Positions 9,612 through 19,576 of a DNA stretch of 64,000 nucleotides are shown piece after piece. Within the stretch, counting starts at the first letter, position 1. Every line of letters starts with the position of its first letter. Origin of the DNA: Bacillus sp. MYb209 (GTDB taxonomy: Bacteria; Bacillota; Bacilli; Bacillales; Bacillaceae_G); NCBI RefSeq assembly GCF_002975175.1, contig NZ_PCNZ01000006.1, positions 62,001-126,000 on the forward strand. The letters run 5' to 3'. The position numbers and the translations under genes were made by a program. Below the pieces are notes generated by a model, which saw only the letters and a program-made list of their open reading frames with translations, had not been told where the DNA came from and searched no databases.

Positions 9612-11088
9612 ATATTGCCTCAGCTTTCAAAAACTGTAATTTTTCTTTTTGCTCATCATTCGCCATCATCACTATCGTCTTTTCAACATGCGGATGTACA
9701 TGTTCAAGTGTCACACTCGCTCCTACTTTATCCGATTGCTCAACAAAGTTTAATAACGCCATAGCTCCTGATACGTCCATATAGCGTACATCTTTCATAC
9801 GTAAACTAACTGGTGACTTCACATCTTGTAAAGAAGCAAAAATACGATCTACTGATAGAAATGAAAGTGGTCCCTGAATCGTATACGTCGCTTCTTTTTC
9901 TTTTATAATAGAAGCTTTACGTTCTTTACACTTCACCATGTATATAATGAAAGAAAGAATAATGCCCAACGCAACAGCAACCATTAAATCGAATTTCACT
10001 GTCACAACCATCGTCACGAACATAACAATCACATCACCCTTTGGGGCTACATGTGCTTTCCTCATGCTTTCCCAATCGAACATACCTATGCCAGTTAAAA
10101 TTAAAATACCTGATAATACAGCAAGCGGAATATATTGTACCACTGAACCGAGTCCCATAATGAAAATGAATAAGATGACACTATGCATACAAGCTGAAAG
10201 TGCCGTCTTCCCCCCGCTTCTTATATTGACGATGGATCTAACAGTTGCACCTGCTCCTGCTAATCCGCCGAACAAACCGCTCGCAATATTACCAATACCT
10301 TGTCCGATTAACTCTTTATTACTTTTATGACGTGTCCCCGTCACATTATCCATTACGACAGACGTTAATAATGAGTCAATTGATCCTAGTAAAGCAATAC
10401 TAAGTGCTGGTAATACAAGTGCTAACATGCCATTTGCGTCTAAATTCGGTACGTGAAGAGATGGCATCGCCTCTGGAATTGCACCAATCTTTTCAATCAT
10501 CTTATTTAAAGAAAGAGTTCCTACAACTGGTAAGTTTACCGTAATTCCTTGTAGCATAGAAGAAAATAATGGCAACGTTACTGTAACACCTACTAATGCT
10601 ACTAAACTTGATGGAATGGCCTTAATCCATTTTCCAGAAACAATCATTACGATGATCGTTAATAACACAAGTAAAAAGCTATTTTGTACGTGCTTCATTT
10701 CACCTAAAATAATGATTAGTGCAATCCCATTCATAAACCCTGAAACAACAGGATACGGAATATAACGAACATAAGAACCGAGCTTACATACACCAAATAA
10801 GATTTGAAATAACCCTGCCATCATAAATGCAATAAAACTTGCTTCTAATCCGTGAGTTGCAATAACGCCTGTTGCAATAACTGTAATCGGCCCAGTAGGA
10901 CCCGTTACTTGCCCCGGTGTACCGCCAAATAACGCCGCAAACAAACCTGCAAAAATCGCACCATACAATCCGACTAGCGCTCCTTCAGACGTTCCCGTTG
11001 CGGCAATACCAAATGCAATTGCTAGCGGCAAAGCAACAATCGCAACAGTAAACCCTGCTAAACATTCCTTTGCTATTTTTTGAAACAT
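9610..11088 (-). CDS. SulP family inorganic anion transporter with STAS domain
   Basis: A 492-residue transporter: about eleven to twelve hydrophobic segments in residues 15-390 followed by a cytoplasmic STAS domain (about 395-490). The N-terminal ECLAGFTVAIVALPLAIAFG and the segment TPGQVTGPTGPITVI are SulP hallmarks. Family members carry sulfate, bicarbonate or other anions; the sequence does not decide which. The start is ATG at 11088 behind AAGGTGG; an in-frame ATG 57 bases upstream has no ribosome site. Monocistronic, with no neighbouring carbonic anhydrase or sulfate gene to suggest the ion. Confidence 0.88.
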   Translation of the reverse strand: MFQKIAKECLAGFTVAIVALPLAIAFGIAATGTSEGALVGLYGAIFAGLFAALFGGTPGQVTGPTGPITVIATGVIATHGLEASFIAFMMAGLFQILFGVCKLGSYVRYIPYPVVSGFMNGIALIIILGEMKHVQNSFLLVLLTIIVMIVSGKWIKAIPSSLVALVGVTVTLPLFSSMLQGITVNLPVVGTLSLNKMIEKIGAIPEAMPSLHVPNLDANGMLALVLPALSIALLGSIDSLLTSVVMDNVTGTRHKSNKELIGQGIGNIASGLFGGLAGAGATVRSIVNIRSGGKTALSACMHSVILFIFIMGLGSVVQYIPLAVLSGILILTGIGMFDWESMRKAHVAPKGDVIVMFVTMVVTVKFDLMVAVALGIILSFIIYMVKCKERKASIIKEKEATYTIQGPLSFLSVDRIFASLQDVKSPVSLRMKDVRYMDVSGAMALLNFVEQSDKVGASVTLEHVHPHVEKTIVMMANDEQKEKLQFLKAEAI

Positions 11089-11321
11089 AAAAATAACCAC
11101 CTTCGTATAAAGTCCACGTTCCATTGTACACCTAAAAATACTCATTCGTTAGCCAGTTTATAAAAAACTCTTTACAGTCTCGTGAAGTAAACGTCTACAT
11201 TTATAAATAACCTTCCCAAGTCAAACTAAAAAACAGCAATATGACGAATCTATCTTTGGAAACAAACCTGACTATGCTATAATGAACAAATTAAATCTTT
11301 TACTATATACTTGGAGGCACT

Positions 11322-11792
11322 ATGCTAACTTTTGAAGAAAAATTATCAATTATTGAATCTTTCCCGGAATTAGAAAGAAAGAACGTATCATTAAAACGCG
11401 TAAACTTTCACTTTGAAGAAAGTCGTTTAGATAAAAAGAACGTTGTATATCATTTACACCCAAATGGAAACGGATTTGTATATGCAAACTTCATTAAAGG
11501 TTATAAAACAGATGATAAAGGCATGATTAACATCCGTGAGTTTTCAGAAGAAGAACTGCGTTCATTAATTGAAAAAGTAATTGAACGTCTATCACAGGAG
11601 CAAGAGGAAATTGTAGCACCAATGGAACCTGCTGCCGAAGAAGAATGGCGTAACGAAGACGGTCATATCCTAACTCTTATTCAAGAGGATGACATGTGGA
11701 ACGTTTACGCTGGCGTAAACTTAGACGGTACATTCAACTCTTATCCAGAAGCTGCGGAATACCTTGATGAAGAAGGTTTCTCACGTAAATAA
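11322..11792 (+). CDS. Conserved hypothetical cytoplasmic protein
   Basis: A 156-residue acidic soluble protein with no signal peptide or membrane segment. I do not recognise a characterised family. It has two parts: residues 1-95 with a basic/aromatic beta-rich stretch (KNVVYHLHPNGNGFVYANF) and an acidic tail (about 105-156) ending in a glycine/aspartate region. The start is well supported by TTGGAGGCACT before the ATG, and a strong terminator follows, so it is a real single gene. Confidence 0.8.
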   Translation: MLTFEEKLSIIESFPELERKNVSLKRVNFHFEESRLDKKNVVYHLHPNGNGFVYANFIKGYKTDDKGMINIREFSEEELRSLIEKVIERLSQEQEEIVAPMEPAAEEEWRNEDGHILTLIQEDDMWNVYAGVNLDGTFNSYPEAAEYLDEEGFSRK

Positions 11793-11815
11793 TACGTTCG
11801 TTCCTTACTACTCAT

Positions 11816-11850
11816 GAGGCCGTCCCAATTTTTTTGGGACGGCCCTCTTT
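11816..11850 (+). terminator. Intrinsic terminator
   Basis: GGCCGTCCCAA paired with TTGGGACGGCC, followed by CTCTTTTTATT, downstream of the hypothetical gene. Confidence 0.9.
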
Positions 11851-11984
11851 TTATTAATAGGTAGGCTATTATTGTCTTATTTTGTATTTAAGTCAATATA
11901 TGTAAAGTTGTGTTCGATATAATTTCATGCACTGTTGCAATTTCCCCCAATAAGAACCTAACTCCATTCCATAAAATTATGGAA

Positions 11985-12803
11985 TCAAAACTTCTTATTC
12001 TCACTATCCCCTATAAAAATTTGAATTTGACAACTATAAGACTCCGTATTAAAAAAATCATTAACTAACTCTACTTCAATAAAACTCTCCACTTCTATAT
12101 TATTTTCTTCTGTATATTTAATTATAGTATTTCGACGTTCTTCTTCATTTTCTTTACTATACGCTAATGTTACATAGTTCCCGCTCGGTAATACTTTTAT
12201 ATTTTGCATCTCTTCCATATGTACATGATCTTGCACCTTATTAAAAACATACTTTGGCTCTACATCCCACTTTTCATTGATATTGTATAGAATACCCATT
12301 TCCATTGACATCTTATCTTCATAATCTTGAATGATTTTCTCTAAATTAGAATAGTACAGTAACTCCTGTAAACTCCCCACTTCTTTGCATGGCGCTACAA
12401 TCACATTCCGCTGCTCAAAGAACTGAATACATACTTCATCACTTTTTAATATTTCCTGTGAACTCCCTACTTTCTCATTTAACCCATCAATCGTTTCAAT
12501 TACCTCTTTCATTTTCTTTATATGCTCTTCCGCTTCCGCTCTCTTTAATTGTAAAAATTGCAACAACTTGTCCGTATTACATTCCTTAAAAATCTCTTGA
12601 AGTTCTACTATACTAGTGTTCAACTCTCTACAGCTTTTTATAATATCAATGTGAATGAATTGATCTATAGAATAATATCTATATCCTGTTGATTCATCAA
12701 TATGTTTTGGAATAAGAATTCCCACCTTATGATAGTACCTTAACGCCTTTATCGTAATATCCTTTATTTTTGCAACTTCTCCAATAGAAAATAATGTTTT
12801 CAC
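11985..12803 (-). CDS. MerR family transcriptional regulator, BmrR-like with effector domain
   Basis: A 272-residue regulator. Residues 1-75 form the MerR winged helix (FSIGEVAKIKDITIKALRYY), then a coiled-coil dimerisation helix (about 76-115) and a C-terminal domain of about 140 residues resembling the GyrI/BmrR-type effector-binding fold. Such proteins sense hydrophobic drugs or metabolites and twist a 19-bp-spaced promoter. It is divergent from a GNAT gene 108 bases away, the probable target. Effector unknown. Confidence 0.85.
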   Translation of the reverse strand: MKTLFSIGEVAKIKDITIKALRYYHKVGILIPKHIDESTGYRYYSIDQFIHIDIIKSCRELNTSIVELQEIFKECNTDKLLQFLQLKRAEAEEHIKKMKEVIETIDGLNEKVGSSQEILKSDEVCIQFFEQRNVIVAPCKEVGSLQELLYYSNLEKIIQDYEDKMSMEMGILYNINEKWDVEPKYVFNKVQDHVHMEEMQNIKVLPSGNYVTLAYSKENEEERRNTIIKYTEENNIEVESFIEVELVNDFFNTESYSCQIQIFIGDSENKKF

Positions 12804-12911
12804 ATGAATCTCTTCCTTTTTATTTTTATCCTACTACTATTGACTCTCCCCTTAGAGGAGACCTTACTATTTATAATAAGTCATTTACATTGATAAAGGG
12901 AGTATACAATT

Positions 12912-13544
12912 ATGAACACAGTAAAATATAGAAGTCTAGTTAAGGAGGACTATGAGCCTATAAAACATTTAATTGGCGAGGCATTTGGATTTAATGAATT
13001 CATTACAGATAAAAAATTTTTAAATTCAATATTAAACTTCTACCTACACAGTTGTATTTTAGGAAGTTCCTTTAGTAAGGTAGCTGAAAAAGATAATAAA
13101 ATTATCGGTGTCATTTTAGGCGATTCCGAAAAAGATAAAAACCGTTTAAAGAAATTCCATAATAGTTTTAGCTTTGCCTTTAACACGCTGAAACTATTCA
13201 TGACGAATAAAGAGAATAGAGGATTTTTAAAAGCATTTATAAAAGTTCAAAAAACATATAAAGAACTAATTCAAGGAAAAGAAGATCATTTTCAAGGCTG
13301 CATACAATTATTCATCGTATCCGAAGAATCTAGAGGTCTTGGAGTTGGGAAATCTTTACTAAACGACCTATTCCACTATATGACAAAAGAAGATGTAACA
13401 TCTTTATATTTATATACAGATAACGAATGCAACTATGGATTTTATGACAAACAAAACTTCCAACGTATACAAGAAAAAGCAGTTAATTTCGGACCAAAAG
13501 AAGAAGACTTTAACATATTTTTATACCGCTATGACTTTAACTAA
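12912..13544 (+). CDS. GNAT family N-acetyltransferase
   Basis: A 210-residue acetyltransferase. The acetyl-CoA loop VSEESRGLGVGKSLLNDL (about 138-155) is a clear GNAT motif A, followed by the beta5 region SLYLYTDNECNYGFYDKQNF. The start is behind AAAGGGAG. It faces the MerR regulator at 11985, suggesting induction by the same small molecule, possibly as a detoxifying acetyltransferase; substrate unknown. Confidence 0.85.
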   Translation: MNTVKYRSLVKEDYEPIKHLIGEAFGFNEFITDKKFLNSILNFYLHSCILGSSFSKVAEKDNKIIGVILGDSEKDKNRLKKFHNSFSFAFNTLKLFMTNKENRGFLKAFIKVQKTYKELIQGKEDHFQGCIQLFIVSEESRGLGVGKSLLNDLFHYMTKEDVTSLYLYTDNECNYGFYDKQNFQRIQEKAVNFGPKEEDFNIFLYRYDFN

Positions 13545-13565
13545 TAGTAACATTTGCACTTCAAT

Positions 13566-13589
13566 GCTCTTTGCTAATTAGCAAAGAGC
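13566..13589. terminator. Perfect palindrome after the GNAT gene
   Basis: A 24-base perfect palindrome, GCTCTTTGCTAA followed by its complement, lies 22 bases after the GNAT stop. No long T run follows, so it may be a weak terminator or an mRNA-stabilising hairpin. Confidence 0.5.
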
Positions 13590-13743
13590 TATATTAAGTA
13601 TGATATCACTCGCGAGTGGTTGTCAAAAAATCATACTAACTTAAATCCTCCAGCCAAACTCTTCTACTACTATTGTTTCAGTTCGATTAGTGCGAAAAAG
13701 AGGAAGATGTGTAACAACTTCAATTTAAAAAGGAGCGCACAAC

Positions 13744-14349
13744 ATGGAATGGATTCACGAATTATTTCAGGAATATGGGTATTATGTAGTACTTATTGGA
13801 TTACTTTTAGAATATATTGCTCTTCCGTTTCCAGGAGAGCCAACATTAGCCTATGCAGGATTTTTATCACATCAAGGTGATTTAAGTTTACCAATTTTAA
13901 TTATTTTATCCTTTATTGGGACAAGCGTAGGTATGACATTCCAATACTTTTTAGGAAATAAACTTGGCATGCCTTTCATTCAGAAATACGGGAAATATGT
14001 ATTTTTAACAGAACGAAAAATTAATTTAACGAAAATGTGGTTTGATAAATACGGATATTTTCTAATCTTTATCGTCTTTTTCATTCCAGGCGTCCGCCAC
14101 TTTACAGGATACTTTGCAGGAATTATCAACTTACCGTTTCGCCGCTTTGCGATGACAATTTATTCAGGCGCCCTATTTTGGGTATCCTTCTTCTTAATCG
14201 GTGGTTACTGGTTAGGGGAAAACTTAGAAGATATATTCATGGTACTTGAACAACACATTTGGAAAATCATCTTTGGCATTATTATCATTACGCTAATCAC
14301 CCGATTTCGCAAAAAATTAAAGCATGTGGTTTTAAAACGTATAAATTAA
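13744..14349 (+). CDS. DedA family membrane protein
   Basis: A 201-residue membrane protein with the DedA/VTT core: LEYIALPFPGEPTLAYAGFL near the N-terminus, the re-entrant F-x-P-G-x-R-H motif in FIPGVRHFTGYFAG (about 115-128), and a basic C-terminal tail. DedA proteins act in undecaprenyl-phosphate or phospholipid flipping at the inner membrane. Start behind AAAAAGGAGCGCACAAC. Single gene with its own terminator. Confidence 0.9.
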   Translation: MEWIHELFQEYGYYVVLIGLLLEYIALPFPGEPTLAYAGFLSHQGDLSLPILIILSFIGTSVGMTFQYFLGNKLGMPFIQKYGKYVFLTERKINLTKMWFDKYGYFLIFIVFFIPGVRHFTGYFAGIINLPFRRFAMTIYSGALFWVSFFLIGGYWLGENLEDIFMVLEQHIWKIIFGIIIITLITRFRKKLKHVVLKRIN

Positions 14350-14390
14350 AACAATAAGTAGCATCCCACTTAGCTATGTACAAAAATAAT

Positions 14391-14421
14391 AAAAAGCGGA
14401 GACCCATAGTCTCCGCTTTTT
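14391..14421. terminator. Bidirectional terminator between dedA and the adhesin remnant
   Basis: AAAAAGCGGAGAC and its complement around a 5-base loop; A and T runs on both sides let it serve both converging units. Confidence 0.88.
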
Positions 14422-14458
14422 CACATACATTTTGTTTCCGAACTAACTCTCACGCTCA

Positions 14459-17122
14459 TTAATTTTTTTTACGTCTAAACAACATCGCTCCAAAAATTAA
14501 TGCGAACATACCTGCAATAATAGAAGTAGATTCAGTTGATGCTCCCCCTGTTTGAGGAAGTAACTTTGATTGCTTATTATTTTCTTTACTAGATGGTACT
14601 TCAGATTTATTTTGTACATCTTGTTTGCTTTGTGCTTCTACTTTACCTTGTACCTCTTGTTTGTTTTGTACTTCCGGTTTTTCTGTTATCTCTGGTTTCT
14701 CTAACACATTTGGCTCTTCTGTCACCTTTGGTATTTCCGATTTTCATGGCTCTTCTATTTCTATTGTTGTTTCTTCTTTATTTTGCTCTTCTTCTGGTAT
14801 TACTAAGATCTCCGGTTTTTCTGTTACCTCTGGCTTCTCTAATACATTTGGTTCCTCTGTTACCTTCGGTGTTTCCGGTTTTAATGACTCTTCTATTTCT
14901 TCTGTTGTTTCTTCTTTACTTTCTTCTTCAATCGGTTTTACCCAGATTTCCGGTTTTTCTAACACATTCGGTTCTTCTGTCACCTTTGGTTCTTCCGGTT
15001 TTTCTTCTGTTAACTCTTCTGTTGTTTCTTCTTTATTTTGCTCTTCTTCTGGTGTTACTAAGATCTCCTGTTTTTCTGTTACCTCTGGCTTATCTAGCTC
15101 ATTCGGCTCTTCTGTCACCTTTGGTTCTTCCGGTTTTTCTTCTTTTAACTCTTCTATTGTTTCTTCTTCCACTTGTTCTTCTTCTGGTTTTACCCAGATT
15201 TCCGGTTTGTCTGTTACCTCTGGCTTATCTAGCTTATTCGGCTCTTCTGTCACCTTTGGTTCTTCCGGTTTTTCTTCTCTCAACTCTTCTGTTGTTTCAA
15301 CTTGTTCTTGCTCTTCTGTTGGTTTTATCGACACTCCCGGCTTTTCTTTCACCTCTGGCTTCTCAAGCACATTTGGCTCCTCTGTCACCTTTGGTTCTTC
15401 TGGTTTTTCTTCTTTCAAGTCTTCTGTTGTTTCAACTTGTTCTTGCTCTTCTGTTGGTTTTACCGACACTTCCGGCTTTTCTTTCACCTCTGGCTTCTCA
15501 AGCACATTCGGCTCCTCTGTCACCTTTGGTTCTTCCGGTTTTTCTTCTTTCAACTCTTCTGTTGTTTCCAACTTACCTTCTTCTTCTACTTCTGTTGCTT
15601 CCTGTATCTTTATATTCGTAATATCATATCCATTAACTTTCGATTGATATACCGCTACTGGATGCTCTTTTACTGTGTACGTATAGGCATTACCGTCATT
15701 ATCATATGCAGGTATATTTGCAAATGTATAATTCCAACCGTTTGCTGCTGTCACGTCTTGTGTCTGGATTACGTCACCATTTTTCAGTAAGTCTACTTGA
15801 ATCGTGCTCGGACGATCTGTTGCATTGTTATCATTCCAAGTCTTCGTTCCTGAAATGGATGTCGTTTTCACCTTATTCGGAATCATCAACTTTACACCTT
15901 TTTGAGCAGTTGCATCAACTGTAAAGTCGAATTTTTTTGAGGATCAAAATCCACATATTCTGGAGCTTTAATCTCTGTTACATAGTAATTTCCTGGGTCT
16001 AAATTAGAAATTTCAACAATACCTTCTGCACCCGTTGTATACGTATCGCCAATTTGTTCACCCGATTCCTTATACAACTTAAACGTAACATCTGGGATGA
16101 ATTTTGTATTATCTCCTTCAATGTGCTTCACAATTCTTAGCGTACCTTTAGGTGGTAAATCACCTTGTGCACCGCCACCTGCGTTTATATTTTTAACCCA
16201 TGCATTCTTTGAAACAGTTACTGGCGGCTGATTAAAAATCTGGTAATCAATTGTATAATCATTATAAAACTCATCTTGATTCATTCCGCTATCAGTTATA
16301 ATCGAGCTATATCGAATACTGATACCCTTACCACTTACCTGATCCTTATAACCTCTAAGGGAAAAAGAGTTACCGTTAAGCGTAATCGTACCATAACCTT
16401 GATCGATAAATTGTTGCGGAGTTACACCCGTATTTCCGACTATTATAATAAACCCTTCCTGCTTCAGCGTTTGATATGATTGTAAAGTATCAGTCAAAAC
16501 AATATCAGCACCTAACTGTTCCTTGTTACTACTAGTGTTTACATTCAACTCCCATTTCACCTCATTGGGAGCGTCTGGGTAAATTTCACCTGTTTTGTAG
16601 ATAAATGATGATGGACCCGTCGATTCTGTGGGGCCCTTTAATTGTTACCCTTTGAGTTGCTAAACTTGTGCCTAAATTTGTATCAACTGGTATCGTTTGA
16701 TTCATTCCTACATTACTAGTTGCTTTAAATTCAAAATACAAATAACCTCTAATATTTTGAAGTTTCTCAACCATATCATTAAATGTACATACCACATTCG
16801 TTGATGTTACTTGGCAAGTACCAAAGCTAACACCTGTATCATTCTGTAAATCAATCGTTTTACTATATCCTGCTAATTCTGCCGGTAGCGTTAATGTTAC
16901 TGTGTCTCCAGCCTTCATTTGATTTCCAGATTTATCACTAAAATCTACTCTTATTCCCGATCGTTCTCCATAATTTAATTCCGTTTTGTTGAATGTAAAA
17001 CGATCAACAAATCCTGTTGTGTTTAATTCTTGAGCACTTCCTATAATAGGCATAAAAACTTGTCCAATAATAACAGTAAAAATAAAACAGATTACAGATA
17101 TTCTTTTTAAATATGTACTCAT
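14459..17122 (-). pseudogene. Broken LPXTG-anchored collagen-adhesin-like surface protein
   Basis: One original gene now split into four frames. It begins at ATG 17122 behind GGAGGC with a signal peptide (VICFIFTVIIGQVFMPIIG), then an MSCRAMM-like adhesin region, a SpaA-type prealbumin domain (GTLRIVKHIEGDNTKFIPD), a Cna-B domain (TTSISGTKTWNDNNATDRP), seven acidic proline/glutamate repeats of about 40-45 residues, and an LPQTGGAS sorting signal with hydrophobic stretch and RRKKN tail. Lesions: an extra base in the G4 run 16630-16633; a lost base in the T7 run 15932-15938; an in-frame TGA at 14744-14746 inside the repeats. Undoing each restores continuous homology-like sequence. Either a true pseudogene or, for the two homopolymer sites, possible sequencing errors; the TGA is not a homopolymer error. 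Confidence 0.85.
14650..15560 (-). repeat. Seven tandem coding repeats of about 120-135 bases in the adhesin stalk
   Basis: Each unit begins PKVTEEPN and continues with VLEKPEV..KPE..V.PEEE....ETTEEL.EEKPEE. Copy lengths vary slightly; one copy lacks the EKPEVTEKP part. They form the wall-spanning stalk of the surface protein and are prone to recombination. Confidence 0.88.
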
Positions 17123-17712
17123 AAAGCCTCCAATTCTAATTCTCACATTTTTCTGTTGTGGAATCTTTCCCACCTTAAAAAAGGTTACAACTAAAGAATA
17201 TTTGCAGCATCAAACTATCTTTAATCATGCAAAACAAAGCAGTAAACAACACGATTCATTAACCATATTGTTCCTTTCTACTTCTTGTTTTGGCAGCCAA
17301 CAATAAATATTAGTACTTATAAAAATACATTACAAGACTGTTCATTTATATATTAATTTATTACTATATTCATACTACCAAAATATACTAAATCACCATT
17401 TTAGTCAAAGGGTCATCTGATGACTGGGTGTTTTTCTCTTTCGAATATTATCCAGTACCATTCTCTCCTAATAACTTTATTCCACTCGCACTGAAGCACG
17501 AACATATTCCGAAATTACACACCTATATTTACTATTTTAATATTTCTCATCCACTTCAAAATCCTACCTATTTAAAACAGGTAATATGATTTTAAAATCA
17601 AATCATTAAACAAAAATATATTCTACTATAATAATAGGAAGTAATTATAAATAGAAGGTACATACAAATTTTTTAGCCTGCGATCTCCCCATCTTTAATA
17701 ATTTTACAATAA

Positions 17713-17746
17713 TAAGGCTACCTTTCTTTATTAAGAAAGATAGCCT
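17713..17746 (-). terminator. Terminator of the acyl-CoA ligase gene
   Basis: Stem AGGCTA(C/T)CTTTCTT with its complement around TATTA. The 590 bases from 17123 to here contain no gene; I see only AT-rich DNA upstream of the adhesin remnant. Confidence 0.8.
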
Positions 17747-17773
17747 CATTTGTATAGACGACTGCTCTATCGC

Positions 17774-19330
17774 CTAGTTTTTCGCGCCTTTCAACGACTC
17801 TCTCAGCACAAATTTTTGTAATTTTCCACTCGCATTACGCGGAAGTTCATCCACAAATAAATAATGACGTGGACGTTTATAGTCTGCTAATTCATCACTT
17901 TCTTTACAATATGTTTCTAAATCAACTTCTGAAATATTTTCATCTTTCTTTACAACGACCGCAACGACACGCTCTCCCCATAGTTCATCTGGCTCACCAA
18001 GTACTGCAACATCTAATACACCAGGGTGACTATGAAGGAAATCTTCAATTTCACGAGGATAAATATTTACACCACCGCTAATTACCATATCATCAACGCG
18101 ATCTGCAACGAATAAATAGCCGTCTTTATCGAAGTATCCTAAATCACCAGAATGATACCAGCCTTTATACATCGATTTTACATTTGCTTCTTCTCGATTA
18201 TGATATCCAGCCATCATAGTTGGGCCGCGCAAAATAATTTCCCCTACTTCATACGGAGGCAACATATCATCTGGCTCTGCCGGTGCATCTTCGTTCGGTT
18301 TGACGATTCGAATTTCATGGCTAAAGCATGGTGTTCCTGCTGAACCAGCTTTCGTAATTTGATCCTCTTCTACAAGAAACGCAACAACCGGTCCCATTTC
18401 TGTCATTCCGTAAATTTGGACAAGATCAATATAAAGACGCTCTTTACATTCCTTCACTAGCGCTGGAGCCATCGCAGCCCCGCCATATACACCGATCTTC
18501 ATCGAAGTTAAATCATACTTAGTTAGATCTTTTTGCAGTAACATATTCCACATCGTTGGTGCTGCAAAAAACGTCGTAATCTTCTCTTCTTGAATGGTAT
18601 GTAATACTCTATCCGTATCAAAATGATGTAAAATAACATTCTTTCCGCCAACTTGAATGCGCGGTATTATTCCAGCATTTAACTCGCCGCAATGATATAA
18701 AGGTGCTACCACAAGCCCGGCGCTATCCCTGTTATATTTTATGAAATACGTACAAATCATACTATGCTCAGCCATATCACGATGGCGATGTAGTACGCCT
18801 TTCGGATGACCCGTCGTACCACTCGTATAAAGCATAGAGCAATAATCCATTTCATCGACTACAATATCTACTTTTTCAGCTGATGCTTCATTTACTTTTT
18901 CATGGTAAGAACTAGCATAGGAAGGTGTATCGTCTTCTACATACCAAAAAGACGAATTTGGAAAATCTCGTTCAATCATAGCAACTGTTGATTCGACTGC
19001 TTTTTCAAAGACAACTACTTTCGAGGCTGCATCTTGGAGGATATACGATAATTCTTTTGCTTTTAAGCGGAAATTAATTGGATTGAAGATCGCGCCAATT
19101 TTCGCACAGGCTAAGTAAACGTTTACAAATTCACGACAGTTATATAAGTAAACAGATACACAATCTCCCTTTCTTACTCCTTCTTTCAATAGAGCTTGCG
19201 CCGTTTTATTTATTTGCTCATCCCACTGTTTATATGTCCAACGAATATTTTTTTCTGGTTCTACTAACGCCTCTTTATTCGGATACTTGCCAACTGCCAA
19301 ATCAAAAATTCTCCCTATCGTCATGTACAT
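17774..19330 (-). CDS. AMP-dependent acyl-CoA synthetase/ligase
   Basis: A 518-residue member of the ANL (acyl/aryl-CoA ligase) superfamily. The P-loop-like motif YTSGTTGHPKGVLHRH lies near residue 170, the A5 motif YGMTEMGP near 310, the A7 GWYHSGDLGYFDKDGY near 390, the hinge VDDMVISGGVNIYPREIED near 410, and the catalytic lysine in PRNASGKLQKFVLR near 505. It activates a carboxylic acid with ATP and CoA; substrate (long-chain fatty or aryl acid) is undecided. Start ATG at 19330, with a second ATG two codons later. Monocistronic. Confidence 0.88.
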   Translation of the reverse strand: MYMTIGRIFDLAVGKYPNKEALVEPEKNIRWTYKQWDEQINKTAQALLKEGVRKGDCVSVYLYNCREFVNVYLACAKIGAIFNPINFRLKAKELSYILQDAASKVVVFEKAVESTVAMIERDFPNSSFWYVEDDTPSYASSYHEKVNEASAEKVDIVVDEMDYCSMLYTSGTTGHPKGVLHRHRDMAEHSMICTYFIKYNRDSAGLVVAPLYHCGELNAGIIPRIQVGGKNVILHHFDTDRVLHTIQEEKITTFFAAPTMWNMLLQKDLTKYDLTSMKIGVYGGAAMAPALVKECKERLYIDLVQIYGMTEMGPVVAFLVEEDQITKAGSAGTPCFSHEIRIVKPNEDAPAEPDDMLPPYEVGEIILRGPTMMAGYHNREEANVKSMYKGWYHSGDLGYFDKDGYLFVADRVDDMVISGGVNIYPREIEDFLHSHPGVLDVAVLGEPDELWGERVVAVVVKKDENISEVDLETYCKESDELADYKRPRHYLFVDELPRNASGKLQKFVLRESLKGAKN

Positions 19331-19539
19331 GCCAACAATTTCCCCCTTTTCTCTTTCATAAATCTATCATTTCGTCTATAAGTAGACATTGTCCTCTAAT
19401 AATTTGACTAATTTTTCTGATTATTATCGACATAGTTTTACAAACAGTGCGGCATCTTGGTAAATGAAATTATATCGGCTATTTTTAAGATATATCGAGT
19501 TACCGACAAAAACTGACGACAATAGTCCCCTATATTAAA

Positions 19540-19572
19540 AAGAAGCCATCCCAAAATTGGGACAGCCTTCTT
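19540..19572 (-). terminator. Terminator of hemZ
   Basis: AAGAAGCCATCCCAA pairs with TTGGGACAGCCTTCTT with one or two mismatches; on the minus strand it runs into T-rich sequence. Confidence 0.85.
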
Positions 19573-19576
19573 CTCC

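Noticed and set aside
14650-15560. Regularly spaced repeats that might suggest a CRISPR array
   Set aside because: Units are contiguous coding repeats of about 120-135 bases without unique spacers, in frame with an LPXTG protein, and no cas genes are near.
14593-15790. Long plus-strand open frames rich in Leu or Ser/Gly opposite the adhesin repeats
   Set aside because: They are antisense shadows of the Glu/Pro repeat array; no ribosome site, periodic composition mirrors the repeat, and the minus strand encodes recognisable Cna-B and LPXTG parts.
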